From positions 23,765,620-23,829,619 of the forward strand of contig NC_085046.1 in assembly GCF_963662255.1 (NCBI RefSeq): 64,000 bases of DNA, given 5' to 3'. Both the position numbers and the translations under genes were made by a program. Of this stretch, positions 1 to 12,175 are shown one piece after another; the stretch's first letter is position 1, and each line of letters starts with the position of its first letter. Under the pieces are notes generated by a model that worked only from the letters and a program-made list of their open reading frames with translations, was not told the DNA's origin and ran no database searches. The stretch comes from Cinclus cinclus (lineage: Eukaryota; Chordata; Aves; Passeriformes; Cinclidae).

Positions 1-3000
1 TTTTTATGGTTCTGTGAAATGTCAGTGAACCACACCTATTTCTACAACATAAATTTGATTACAAATTTGTTGTCTTCTACAAAAATTCTCACAGCTGTAA
101 TTCATTTCACTTCCTCTAAAAAGCTGCTTGCGTTTCCCATTTGCATTATCAAAAGCCTTATCTGCTTTCATGAGCCTACCATATGCAACCAGCTATCACC
201 ATGGTGCAGTGATTGTGCAGCCAACATGCTTCTATGGAGCAGCAGAGCATAACACAATAATTATCCTGAATGACAAAATAGCTACCTTCCTATCTGGGTA
301 TTTAATGACATAGCATTAACTGTAGTCCTTTATCACCCCTAAAAAGACAAATATTAGAAGTACCTGTGTTTAATAGATACTATTGACACTTCCCATAGCT
401 TCATTAGTACTGACATATTGTCTATGTGGCATAACAGTGTAGAGGCACCCAATGTGCTTCTAAATGACTTCTTAAATACTACAAGGAACATGATGTTAAG
501 TGCAATATTTGAGTAACATACATAGCTAAGTTGACTTTAATGCTTGTAGTAGTCAAGCTGACAGCTTTTTTTAGGGGAGGCCATGCCCTTCAGTGCAACA
601 AGCAGGAAAGTTTTCACTGTAGACAGAAAATTAATATTCAACAATAATCAGCCACATATGAAAGTGATGTTGCAACAACAGGCCTTTTTATCAGACACTC
701 TATAAAGAACTGAAAAACTCCTTAGCGAAACTGCTTTAAAAAATTCCAATATGATGTCCAACAATTAAAAAGTGTCCAAGATGGCATATGTCACATCTGT
801 AGCCTAAATCTGGTGAATTATCAGTGATGGTGCTGCTCTGCCTGATACAGACTTTGCCAAATGTGAACCTGGGTTCAAGGACATATGATGGTTGCTATAG
901 GGCACACTGAACCCACAAGGAAATACAGTCCCAGGTGTGGCCAAATCCTTCCCCAAATGTCACACTATATGAATTTGGAATAAAAATAAAGACTTTCAGT
1001 TTAGTTTTTCGTTTGTGGAATTACAATTCCATAGCTTTCTGCTATTCCATTTCTCCTCTTTTTTTTTCTGGTATTCCTGGCTTCTAGGTTTAAAGCTAAA
1101 ACAAATTAACATTAAACCTTAGTTTCTCCTTGAATTTTGCCTTTTCTCACACCCCATTCATGGAGCCACAGCATATTATAGTTTGCATGAAGAAAAGAAA
1201 TATCTTCTCATTCCACATCTCTTTGTCACAACCAGGTCACCAGGTCACCTGTGGGTTCACTTTTCTGGTAATGTAGTTGGATGCTGTAAAACAGCTTTGT
1301 TAAAGAGCAATAATTTATTAATCTTTTCACATTTTAAGAAGTTTGCTGTCCTTTACTCTCTCTACTAATCCAATCCCTCTTATTGAGTCAGTATCACCTG
1401 CAAATATGTTTGTATGCTGCTTTTATTTCATTCTTATTTATCACTGCACACCCACTTCTTCAGCAATCAGTTCAGCCACAAAAATCTTGTCATATCCTCT
1501 GGCACTTATTACTGGGTTAGATGTAGCAAAGTAATATTTTTGGAAGAATACCAAAGACTCAAATTATAAAGCATTTCTGTGGTATATCTATGTTGATATA
1601 AGGTGAATGAGGACTCAGTCCAGAAAAGCACAGTAATCACTTAACCTGAAAAATGCCTCTGCCTTCCCTCTATATTTAAAATAACTGTTTTTACCTATAC
1701 TAACATTTTTGACACCAGTCACAGAAAAAGGTTCATTTTAAGCAAAGGAAAAGAATATAATAAATTTTTCAAGATGCCTGATATGAATGACGTTTCAGAA
1801 CAGCAGCACAAAAATTTGAAAAAGTACATGGCAAAGGACAAATTTCTTGCCATCACAGTGCTATACTATTTTAACAGTTTAATGAAAAGAGATCTCTCAG
1901 CAGCTTAGCTGCAGTCCCAATAGAGGGCTGTTGTGATATGTAGCTGCCTTGTAAACCTCATGCTAAGTGAGCTAGGAAAAGTCCTGGCCCCTAAATAATG
2001 ATATGACAAGATACAGGGAATTAAACAGATACAAGGCAGCCAGGCTGAGTTTTCTGCATTTTCACATGGGATCTTGGATCGAGAAGGAAAACCTTAAACG
2101 GAATGGCAAAAATGCTGGCTAAAGTTTAAGTGTTTCCTCTCAAAAACAACAGAAAGCAGACTGTGGTTTGTTTCTTTAAATGTAGGTAACAAAATTTCCA
2201 GACTGCACATATTCATCTAGTTATTACATAATATTTCTATTAACAGAGATGCTAGAGATACAGTGAGCATCATGAAAATACAATGTGTATACTTTGAAAT
2301 CAGGCTTATTCTAAGTCACACACGTGGAGCTTTTCACTAGCTGCCAAAACCTATAGATACCAGATGGAAAGAGCCATCATGTTTCAAAGTGGCAAATACT
2401 GTTCAATAGACTGGTGAAAAATGCAGGATTCAGTCCTAGAATCTGATATTTGGCATCTGAATGAGGTTCTTTAGCTCTTTCATAGCCTGACTCATACAAA
2501 ATCACTATATTGTAAATTTCTAAGAGATTGAAGTCTTAGTACATGAATCCTAATTAAACTGTCTTTTTAGCACAGCCAAATCAATGTGTAGGGAGAACTC
2601 GAATTTATATTGAAAAAAGAACCCTTTCTAATTATTCAGCTTCAGTGAAAATGTGCATTGACATTTAGAAAAGTAAGTTATTCTTAATAAACATCATATT
2701 TACCAAGGGTAACAATAGCTTTAGGGTTACCTTCATTATGGGCAAGCTTGTAAGTTTTATGTGTAGGGACAAGATTCTCATGTTTCTGTGTATTACAAAG
2801 ATGTGAGTATGAAAAACTGTGCTGAGACTTTGGAATTCTTTTGGATTTCTAGTACTGTAAATTAGACAATTCAGGAAAGAAAAAAAAACTGAAAGCCTTA
2901 AGCCTCTAAACATTTTCATAGTATATGGTTTGGCCATTGATCAAAGCAGCAGAGGTAAAAGGAGGAGCTGAAGAACGCTGGTGGCTGTGTTAAGGACTGA

Positions 3001-4177
3001 ACTTTAGTTGTGCTCTGGCTGCTTTTACTCTCTCTCTCTGAGCATCATTACCAGTACAACCTTCTAGACTGAATATCAGGGACTCAGCTGATGAGGTCTG
3101 GCTGGAGCACATGCAAAAGCCACAGCCTTCAAACCTGTAAACATGTATACTGGAAACATAAATCCAAAACAAAATAGAAGCTTAAATGGCTTGTAGCATA
3201 TATACAAACCAATATCTTGGCAATCTTATATAAGCACAGAGTATATACACTTATTTCTGCTCCTGCACAGCTGGTTTTGACAGTGAATGCTTGAGAAAAT
3301 TGCAGCCTAATATCCATGTATTTAATAGAAGTTTTAATACCATAAAAAATACCATAATTTTGTATTATTCATCTAGATCTAAACAGTGATTTAGAACTTC
3401 TTATAAAAGCAAATATACACAAAAGTACTTACATAATCTACTGAAATCTCATAAGAACAGAGAAAGTTGTAGCTATATTAATATTGTATATTCATTAAGT
3501 GGAAGAACAAAACTGACAGCCCTAGAGAGATACGAATTTGAAATGAATCACTCTTTCAGAATTAAATGTGCAAATTAAAGCAATTAAATTATAAGCCACT
3601 GTAGCAGCATGCTTTGCCTGGAAGGAGGGCAAAACAACTCAAACAACACTCTATTTGCAAAGCTGTCAAGGGTGAATAGAGAAAGGGTTGTCTTGCTGCC
3701 TCTGGTGCTGAGCAATGCTGAAACCAGCCTGATTTAATTCCAAAGTTAAGCACTGTGACAGTGAGGGGAAGATGTGTCAGAAGTGGTGAAGTACCTGATA
3801 AAGGAGCCAACAGTTGCTGCTACTGATAACTCATCTAGAAATGCTGAGCTAACACAGCTGGCCCAGAGAGACCTGACTGACAGTCAATCACTCTGCACTA
3901 TAAAAATCCCTTCCCACTTTTTAATGGTGGGGTCTTCTGATACACTCCTTCTGGGAATGTGTGTGGAGATTCTTCCCTTGAGTGGGGGTGCTCTTCAAGG
4001 TTACTGCTCAAGGCTGCATGAAAGACATTTCCCTATGATTGTGGGTATGGGTGAGTAGCATCAATCTCTACTTAATAACTGGGTTTTCTAGCTTCAGTAT
4101 AATTGCATCAATATAACTTCAAAAAGGGTGAACTGTGCTACAAGTTATATAGCCACTTATGTTGTGTAGCAAGTAAT

Positions 4178-4211
4178 TCTAGTCTAGTCTAGTCTAGATA
4201 TTTTAGTCTAG
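4178..4211. repeat. (TCTAG)n pentanucleotide microsatellite
   Basis: There are four perfect tandem copies of TCTAG at 4178-4197. After a short AT-rich interruption a further degenerate copy reaches 4211. This is a simple-sequence repeat with no sign of function. Confidence 0.9.
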
Positions 4212-4440
4212 TCATTACCATAATAAATAATTTATTTTTATAGAAATGTATCTGGTTTGTCATCCTTAATCCTGAACGACAAGTTTTATAAAGGACAAAT
4301 TACACCTATACAATCTTATTTATACCTTTAGACATAAAATGTTGAGAATTTTTGAGTCTAATACTGAATTAAGCCACACTTACACTCCTGTCAGAGAAGG
4401 AGTTTAGAATGCAACATGGAGGGTTTCTCTAATAATGATT

Positions 4441-4520
4441 AAATTTTTCTACTCTCTTCTATTTCTCTATTATTTCTCTCTTTATTATCTCTAATAAAAA
4501 TAAATTTCTCCAATAAATTG
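4441..4520. repeat. Pyrimidine/AT-rich low-complexity tract
   Basis: The stretch is built almost only from T, C and A, in repeated CTCT, TTTCTCT and TAATAAA words. It has no G-containing structure of note and no coding potential, so I read it as ordinary low-complexity sequence. Confidence 0.7.
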
Positions 4521-7500
4521 TCTGAAGCTCCTCTTCTTCCCTGTGACAGCCACCCAGACACATTTCAAGGCTAAAAGTTTATACCCTGTAGGAATAAAAA
4601 CAAACTGGCTTGCTGAGAGTGCAAAAAAATTTTCCTTCACAGTTTCTCAGGTTGTTTTCTTTTCACATAGGCTACAGCCTAAAGCTGACTCTCTGCAACA
4701 TCCCCTTCCATGTGACGAAGTAGAGGCCTTTTCTTTGTCCATCCCTGTTAAATCCACAGTAGTTCTACATAAGGCTAAATAACATTAAGAGAAGACTAAG
4801 ACATTTCTTAAAGCTAGATATACAGAGGTATAATTCATTTTTTGTTCTTCCTTTCCTCCGCATCCATCCTTGTAGCCCATCAGACTGCTCTCTATTGTCC
4901 CAGATGTTTGTCAAAGTAATTCAGTCAGCTTTTCCAATCTGCCTTTGGCACTCATCCCTTACAGACTCCAGACTCTGGAGGCTCTTCTTTTCCCTTAGAG
5001 TCTCTGTGTGCATCCAAAGCTATAAAGTGCAGTAGCAGCAAGGAAGGCTCAGCTTCACAACTGCTGTGCTCAGATTGCTCAGAGAAATGAAGAGTCTGAT
5101 CTACTGTGGAAGAAGTTGAAAGTAAGAAAAGATGTGTACCAACTCACTCATTTATCAAAGCAAATATCATCAACTTAAAAAATGAAAACAAAAATTGAGA
5201 TGACAAAAAAGAGAAAGGGGCATCCATGGTGATATTCGTTGATATTTCTCTTTAATGAAGCCACAACTGATACTTAGTTGCTCTGACCAAACCTTACAAT
5301 GACATGCAAGTTTCTTAGGTAAATGTTACTATAATCTAGTCACCTAAAAACAATTAAAATTTGTATTGGTGCTAATTAATTCACATAAATGGAAAATTAT
5401 CTTTGTGATTTTCTGTTTTCCTGGAGTTTTTTTTTCTTTCTGCTTTATATCTTTGTAGAGGGCGAATAGAGCATAACAATATGGAATAATGATTATAAAA
5501 TTCTTTATACTTTCATAGCTTGCTCCATTACTCTTTGCTTGTAAAGAATGTATTCTGCTCTGTTCTGGCCCAAGAAAATAAAACTGCCAATTATTATTTA
5601 TTTCATCCTAGAAACTATTCACCTGACCAACACAGCAACATGTAACAAAATATAACCTACACAACAACCAAACAACTTATTTATTTACAAACAGAAAATT
5701 ACCAAGTAAATTTTAAATTGAAGAGATAAGGTAAGAGGCTACATCAATATAACCACAAGTTTTTAAAGGATTTTCCTAAAACTCAGGAGTTTTCCTGCCT
5801 ACTTTTGCTCTGCATACTTCCCTGCCAATATAAATAGCAAAAGGAGACATAAAGGTCAGTCAATATGCTGGGGGAGCATCAGTGATCTTTCCTTCTACAG
5901 TTTGCTATTGCTTGACAAATTGCAAGTGCTGAAAGAAGGAACATGAGCCATTATAAATACCATGGTGCATTCCAGGACATCATTTTCATGAACTTTTTGA
6001 GTCAGATTAATAGAAAGACTGGAAAAAACAGCCTGTATTTCATATTGGAATATTGTGAGGTAAGCAGCCTTTGGATTAAAATAACACAGAGGTGGTTTTG
6101 ATTAAAACACATTATAATAAGATTTTTCTCCATATGACATATGTAGCATATGGAATCCACATCTGTGAGTCTGGAGACCTACCCATCCTCCACTGAATTC
6201 AATGGAATAACTATTCTATTTACATCAATGGATCTTGTCTCTATATTTATTCCTTGCAGACCTTGTTTCGTTATCATGAGCTTGTATTTTTTCAATGTTT
6301 ATAATTTTTATGCTTCTTTTTCCATTCCACCTTCTGCTTTTGAAATTCTATGTGCCATCACTTCTGTGGCTCTACTAGAAATGCCTCTCTTGACACATCC
6401 TATTATCACATTTACTTTTTTCATATGGTATCTTATTTATGAATGTTGATTATCTTTTGATAAACTCATTTAATTTGATCTTTTTGTGTTTGCTATTCTC
6501 AGCTAATAAGCTTTGCCCACTTAGAGCAAAAAATCTTTTCTCTTAAATTCATGGCATTGCAGGCATCATTGTTACATTTATAATTTCTATTATTTTTACG
6601 CTCTGAGTCATCTAGTTCCTGCAGAAAGGTCTGTATTTGCAGTATCATGCACCTTCTACTATCAGCCAGTTTTTTCCCCTTATTTCTAATGGGGCCAGGG
6701 TCATTAATAAAAACTGGGTCACTATAGGGTTCTGTCTCTTGAGGATGTTCTGGGTGAGCTCTTTTTTTTACCAGACTTGGTTTTTCTCCTGCTTTGCTTT
6801 CAGCCTCATTCCTTGAGGAATGCCAACAACTGTTTCCTGCAGTCCACCAGTTGCCCTTGTTTTGTGAATGGAACCAGCCAGAAGATACCAGTCTTGGCTC
6901 GGGTGCTCTTCCAGAACTACGTATCACAGACACAACACAGAGACTCTGATTTAGCTCCCACATGTTTCACATTTTTAGTTCAAGTTAAAGAAATACTGTT
7001 TGTTCCTAGCACACCTTTTTATTTGTCATCTCTTACTTGTGATATTATGTGATTCAAGCATTTTTTTTCTTTCTGACAGTCACAAGCACTGGCTTCATAT
7101 AAGGATTGACCTTTACTTCATTACTGACAATAAGCAAGCTCTGAATGTGTATTTGTTTAGCTCATAGATATCCACAGGGACTTCATACAAAAATAGACTG
7201 TGGCTCTGGAAATTATATGGGAGAAATGAAAAATGTAACTCAAAGTGTTTTGATTTCCCTTGCTAATCACCAGAAGGAGGAACCCCTCCCATATCTTCTG
7301 GATAGAAAATCAAAGACAGTTCTTCACTTTCTTTGTGAGAAGGTCATAAAAGCTGATTAATCCAGCCTAGAAGCTCTAAAATATTCAGGAAAAAAAAATT
7401 AAGACTGGGTAGTAGACTTCAGAGAGCACTTCAAAATGGAAAATATAATTATATTTTCATACATGCAAGTTTAGACAAAACTAATTTCTGGTTGAGAAAA

Positions 7501-10500
7501 AAAGAAAAGCCCAGGACTCTGGAAGTGTTCTGGGTTTATCATTCAAGAATGGCATACCTTGATCTTTCTACTTGCAAACTGCTTTTTAAGAGATATTTTA
7601 AAGACATGTCTATTGTAAAATACAGACAATTTATTTTGACAGCTTCTAGAGCTTATCTCAATTTAGGAAAAACCGGTTTACAACCAAGTGCAATTTCCAG
7701 TGTCACTGATAGGTCTTGTTTATCTATACCAAATCTCTCTTGTGTGTGGGAGGAACTCATGGAGTTTTTGTTTGGTTTTTTTTGGGTCTCATACCATCAG
7801 ATGTCTTTTGGTCATCATTTCACCCAGTAGACATTTTCTGAAGCACTTTCTGAGGTCTGGACACCAAGGCTGCCTTAGGCAGTCATATGAGGCTGATGTA
7901 ATTTTTTGTGCTACCGAGATTTGGAGCCCATGGTGTCCCACTGGTTTTTCATCTGCTACCAAAGGAACCAGCCCTTCAAATCTCCTGCTATAACTGTACC
8001 CACAAACACTCCTAACCTGCATCCACAAGAAGGTAGAACTGGAAAATTGGAGACTGGCAGTAAGGACAGTAAGAAAGATCTGAATTTATGACAAAACTGA
8101 GGACATTTTAGCACACACTTGCTCTTGTAATGCAGTTCTGTAAATACAGGGCCTGAACTATGGATATAAAACAGCAATATATAAAAGCATAACTTCATCT
8201 GCTCCTCTGTATGAAGCTTCAGAGTTGTTGGTGGAAAGCACAAAGTCACAGCCTGATGCCCCTCTGACGAGTGAAAATTGTGTGCAGCCACAGTTGGAGG
8301 AATTAAATTAAAAATTTTACATGCCACAACCTTCTACACACTAGTAGAAAATAGGCTGTTAGAAGAGAGGACAAGCTGGAGATTATAAAGCCAGTCAAAA
8401 GTAAAAGTGGTTTAAATGGAACTGAATTTGTAGGGGCATCAGAGTACCAGCATTCACAAAAAGCAAATGATCCCTTATGAGATGGGTGCTTCCATAGGGA
8501 GGCACTTTATTATAATGTCATGCTGAATTTAATGCTGTTCTGCTTTACTGCAGTGCTAGGAACACGCATCTTTTTGCTTACTCTGAATTTAAACAGCTAT
8601 TTTGTCTAAGTAATGTCTAAGAGGCCCAAATTATTTAACAGAGGGATTAAGATCTGAAACTCAAACTGTTTTTTGTTATCAGAAAGGGAAATTAGGGACT
8701 TGCAGTATTGTTTGTTTTAATTTTCTTGAGGTCAAAGCCTATAACTAAAAGTATATGTTCATTGAAGCACATTGAAGTTTTGGAGAGATGCATGAACTCC
8801 TTGTTGGGTTTTAATAGCCTACAGCATGTAGGAAATCAGATTTGATAATCTAAAAGTCCCTTTTGAGCTGAGGAAGTCTTAAAACTGCCAGCATTGCTGT
8901 ACAGTGCCACCTAATGATACAAAGTGGTTCTCATGAGATCCATTCCCAAGGCTGGCAGAGTAGGGGGAAGGTCTGCAAGACACAATAATCAATGCTTTAT
9001 GGATTCTATAGACATCTTCAAAATGTGTATTTCCGCTAAAATGTATTTAAAAACCGTTTTTTTTTTACTCAAATACCATTCAGAAATACAAGAAAAACAT
9101 ATGTGCAAAAGGAAAGTTTTAGGTATCTATTAAGATCACTCTAAGCTATCAGTGTTTTACTGACCTGTTGCATACTTGCAAAGTTATATAAGGTCTTTGG
9201 CAGCAAGGAAAACAGAAAATCCTCTTTAAAACAGAGAGCATGTTTTAGCTTATGGAAACAAAGGCTTAGAATATAATATTAGCAAGGATACTGTTTCTAC
9301 AGAGGAAAAAAGGCAGATGTTTGGTGACATTTCTCTGGGATACTAAAATTGGCTGTATTCAGAGACAGATGCTCTCCATTAAAAATGTGTCAGCCCTGTG
9401 GAATTCCCTTATTAACTTCTCTTGGAAATGTGTCACAGTGTCTAAGAGACTACCTCCAGGCCATAGCAGATAACCAGAATATTTTTCAGATATTTTCATT
9501 CGGTGTGACACATCATCAATTATCAGTACTGCCATCACCTAAGGAAACTGACTTGAAAACTTTTTGGGGAAAATTTAGTTTCCTACCTTGTTTCCTCTGG
9601 GTTTTATAATTTTGTTGACCACAAGAGAATACTTTTATCTCAAAATTGGTCTTCCATCGACGTGAATGCTGTATGGAAATCCGTGCTGAACTGTGAAAGC
9701 ATCCGTTAGAAAAGTACCTTGGAGCAGTTTCAAGGTTTTTGCAGTGTTCAGCTGTTTAAACCTATTTCTTCTCACAAAGACCATGTCTAAGGAGCAGCTA
9801 CCCTGACTCCTCTTGCATTGGCTGGCTTCTGTCACTACAGTATTCTTTCATATTTTTCATTTTCTGATTAATGTGTGCTTCTTGATATGGACTCCTTGCA
9901 TGGCCCGGGTTGTGCTGGTGTTCTTGCTGGACTCAGAGAGGCAGATCCTCCCACACAAGACAAACGTGCTACAGACCCTTGAACTGGTTTCCAAAAACCA
10001 GGTGTATCTGTACAATACAGCAGCAGCACCCATCAGCAGCAGTTGCCCTGAAGTCAGAATTGCTCTGTTATTGTACAGCTTTGTGCTGGGGCCACTTCCA
10101 GAGCAGCTTGCTCAGCAGAGGTTGGTCTAGTTCCAGCATGAGCTGGGGACCCCCTGTGTTTCAATCCATTCAGACAGTGATACCTGTGATAGCATTTTGC
10201 TGTAATTAGATATCACCTTGAAAATCTTTGAGAGCAAAATATTGTCTGCCAGCTAGTCATCTGATTAAATTGAGCTGTTAGGCTGTCAGGTTAGGAGTAC
10301 TTAGAGGATAAGGTGGAAATCAAGAGGTTAAATGTGTTTGTCAGAAACAAACACAGTTAAAACAATTTCTTTCTTTACAGGGTAAATAACTCAGCTGGTG
10401 TTGTGTCAGTAGCAGACTTTTATGCATTTGGACCTAAAAGGAGCTGCTGGCAATGCAGCAAAGGGATCTGAATTGAACAATCATAAAAACAGATGCACAA

Positions 10501-10544
10501 AGAGCAGTTTGTAGCAGAGTTTGATGTTGAACTGGAAGATTGCC

Positions 10545-10790
10545 TCAAATGAGGCTCCACAAAGGTCCCAACTGGAGTCACAACTGGATGATATTTTCAT
10601 CAGCAGCTTGGATAATGGAATGAAAATCATGGCTTATAAAGATTTAATCTAGCACTAAGTTCCAAGGAGGGCTTGGAGAACAGACTCAAAATTTACATGA
10701 CACGGCTCAAAAGCAGCTAAATGAAATTCAGTGAGGATATATGTGAAGTACTGTGCTGAGAAAATTAATATTGAAGAAAATCAGCAACTG
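10545..10790 (+). mobile_element. Old, diverged CR1 LINE fragment (reverse-transcriptase region)
   Basis: The sense strand reads like the part of CR1 that surrounds the reverse-transcriptase catalytic core. There is a CCACAAAGGTCCC segment where CR1 encodes the PQGS-type loop. A segment follows corresponding to 'IFINDLDDGME' (TTTTCATCAGCAGCTTGG, then ATAATGGAATGA). Next comes AAATGAAATTCAGTGAGG and then GTGAAGTACTGTGCTGAG, matching the CR1 'MKFN.DKCKVLHL' stretch. The FADD codons themselves are lost in a decayed segment near 10,640. Frames are broken. The match rests on remembered CR1 sequence, so the limits are approximate. High divergence suggests an insertion much older than the neighbouring copy at 11.1-12.2 kb, which lies in the opposite orientation. 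Confidence 0.6.
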
Positions 10791-11108
10791 TTAGAACCAG
10801 TTCCATGGATCTATTCTGGTTCTCTGAAGTCAGGAAAAACTTGCCCACGTAGCTATACAGCTTGACTATGTGCTGGCCATGTTGAAACAGGCTGATGCTT
10901 GAATTATTTGACACACATGTATACATCTTTTTCCCTCTAGAAGGAAACAACAAGCAAATGCTCATTCTTTGTGAAGAATGAGGCCATAGCCAGTGTTTTT
11001 TGACAGTTCAGCATTTTGTTAGTTCAGTTTTGACAGAATCTGCGTGAAAATCACACAATCCAACTATCTCTTTTGGTGATCTTTTTTCTTTTAATTTTTT
11101 TTGCTATA
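10791..11108. other. Spacer between two CR1 copies, nothing recognised
   Basis: This is AT-rich sequence between an old sense CR1 fragment and a longer antisense CR1. Its first bases may be further decayed CR1 from the left-hand element. It ends in a T-rich patch (about 11,080-11,101) next to the tail of the antisense copy. I see no gene or site in it. Confidence 0.5.
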
Positions 11109-12175
11109 ATTAGAATATAATAAAATAATTAAGGTTGGAAAAGACCTCCAAGATCTTTGAGTTCAACCTTTGATCAAGCACCACCAACTAAACCATAGCA
11201 CAGTCATTCCTTGAACTCTTCCAGGGGTGGTTACCCCACCACTTTCCTGGAAAGCCTATTTCAATGCTTGACAGGCTTTTCCATTAAGAAATTCTTCCTG
11301 GTGTCCAATCTGAACCTTCCCCTCATTCCCTTCAGGCCATATCCTCTTGCCCTATTCAAGAGTTGCCTGGGAAAAGAGACTGACCCCTCCAGCTCCCTAG
11401 CTGCTCCTATTTGACTCATTCTCTAGATCCTTCACCAGCTTTGCTGCCAATCTCTGGACACACTCCAACACCTCAAAGTCCTTGAAGTAAGGGTCCAAAA
11501 GTGGACACAGGACTCAAGATGCAGCCTCATTATAGTTGACTGCAGAGGATGATCAGTTCCCTAGTCCTGCTGGCCACACAATTTTTGATACAGGCCCAGG
11601 TGGCCTGTATGGTCACATACAGGTCGCCTTGGTCTCACTGCTGGCTTGTGTTCAGCCACTGTCACACAGCACCTCCAGGTCCTTTCCTGCTGGGCCTCTT
11701 TCCAGATGTTCTGCCCCCAGCCTGCAGTGTTCCATGGGGTTATCATGACCCAAGAACACTTTGCCTTGTTGAATCTCATCCCATTGATCCAGATCCTTCT
11801 GCAGATCCTTCCTACATTCCAGCAGATCAACACTCCCACCCAACTTGGTGTCATCTGCAAACTGACTGAGGCTCTCAATCCCTTTGTCCAGATCATCAGT
11901 GAAGATACTCAATAGGACTGGCCCAAATTCTGGGCCATGGAGAGCCTCATTAGTGATCCACCACCAAATGGATGTAACTCCATTCACACCACCTTCTGGG
12001 TCTGGACATCCAGACAGTTTTTAACCCAGAGCGTACCTGTCCAAGCCATGGGCTGCCAGTATCTCCAGGAGAATGCTGTGTGAGACTGTAAAGAATGCTT
12101 TATTGAATTACAGGTAGATTACATCCACAGGCAATTCTTATTCTCTTTATCACATTGATAACTGCAGGAAAGAAA
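11109..12175 (-). mobile_element. CR1 LINE, 5'-truncated, antisense (about 1.07 kb)
   Basis: CR1 is a non-LTR retrotransposon that copies itself by target-primed reverse transcription and usually leaves 5'-truncated copies. Here the element's 3' end lies at the left. A decayed tail (ATTAGAATATAATA) is followed by AAGGTTGGAAAAGACCTCCA, the hallmark antisense CR1 3' end. Reading rightward, the sequence runs through the 3' region, the end of ORF2 and the reverse-transcriptase core. It fades out around 12,175 in a segment corresponding to the antisense CR1 words for 'TEVQVDYIHRQF'. Several frameshifts and stops make it a dead copy. The right-hand limit is approximate. Confidence 0.93.
11652..11987 (-). 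pseudogene. Broken CR1 ORF2 reverse-transcriptase fragment
   Basis: This is the part of CR1 ORF2 that encoded the reverse transcriptase used to copy the element's RNA into the genome. A minus-strand frame of 111 codons shows a degenerate GPVLLSIF segment. The catalytic motif FADDTKLGG follows, with the FADD codons at 11850-11861, then SVDLLE and RLGAEHLE, all in family order. The FADD aspartates are intact. The frame is not continuous with the family protein: the segment INGMRFNKAKC, expected between the catalytic motif and RLGAEHLE, is read in a different minus-strand frame (the one open over 11561-11896). Compensating frameshifts are therefore present around it. The endonuclease domain and most of the fingers region are missing through 5' truncation. 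It is certainly non-functional. Confidence 0.88.

Larger units (their letters stand above)
1..10544. other. Unique AT-rich non-coding DNA, no gene found
   Basis: I see no interspersed repeat that I can name here, apart from the small simple repeats listed separately. Both strands are broken by frequent stops. The longest frame is 154 codons at 6499-6963 on the minus strand; it shows no recognisable domain, signal peptide or membrane segment. A somewhat GC-richer patch at about 9,780-10,160 has overlapping frames of 105 and 99 codons, also unrecognised. Old, diverged repeats or conserved non-coding elements could be present, but neither can be recognised without an alignment. Confidence 0.7.

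Noticed and set aside
6499..6963. 154-codon minus-strand open frame
   Set aside because: No recognisable domain, odd composition, no splice or promoter context. A few frames of this size are expected by chance over six frames of 64 kb.
9780..10160. GC-richer patch with overlapping open frames, considered as an exon
   Set aside because: Frames overlap in different phases, no clear donor or acceptor pair, and no recognisable protein.
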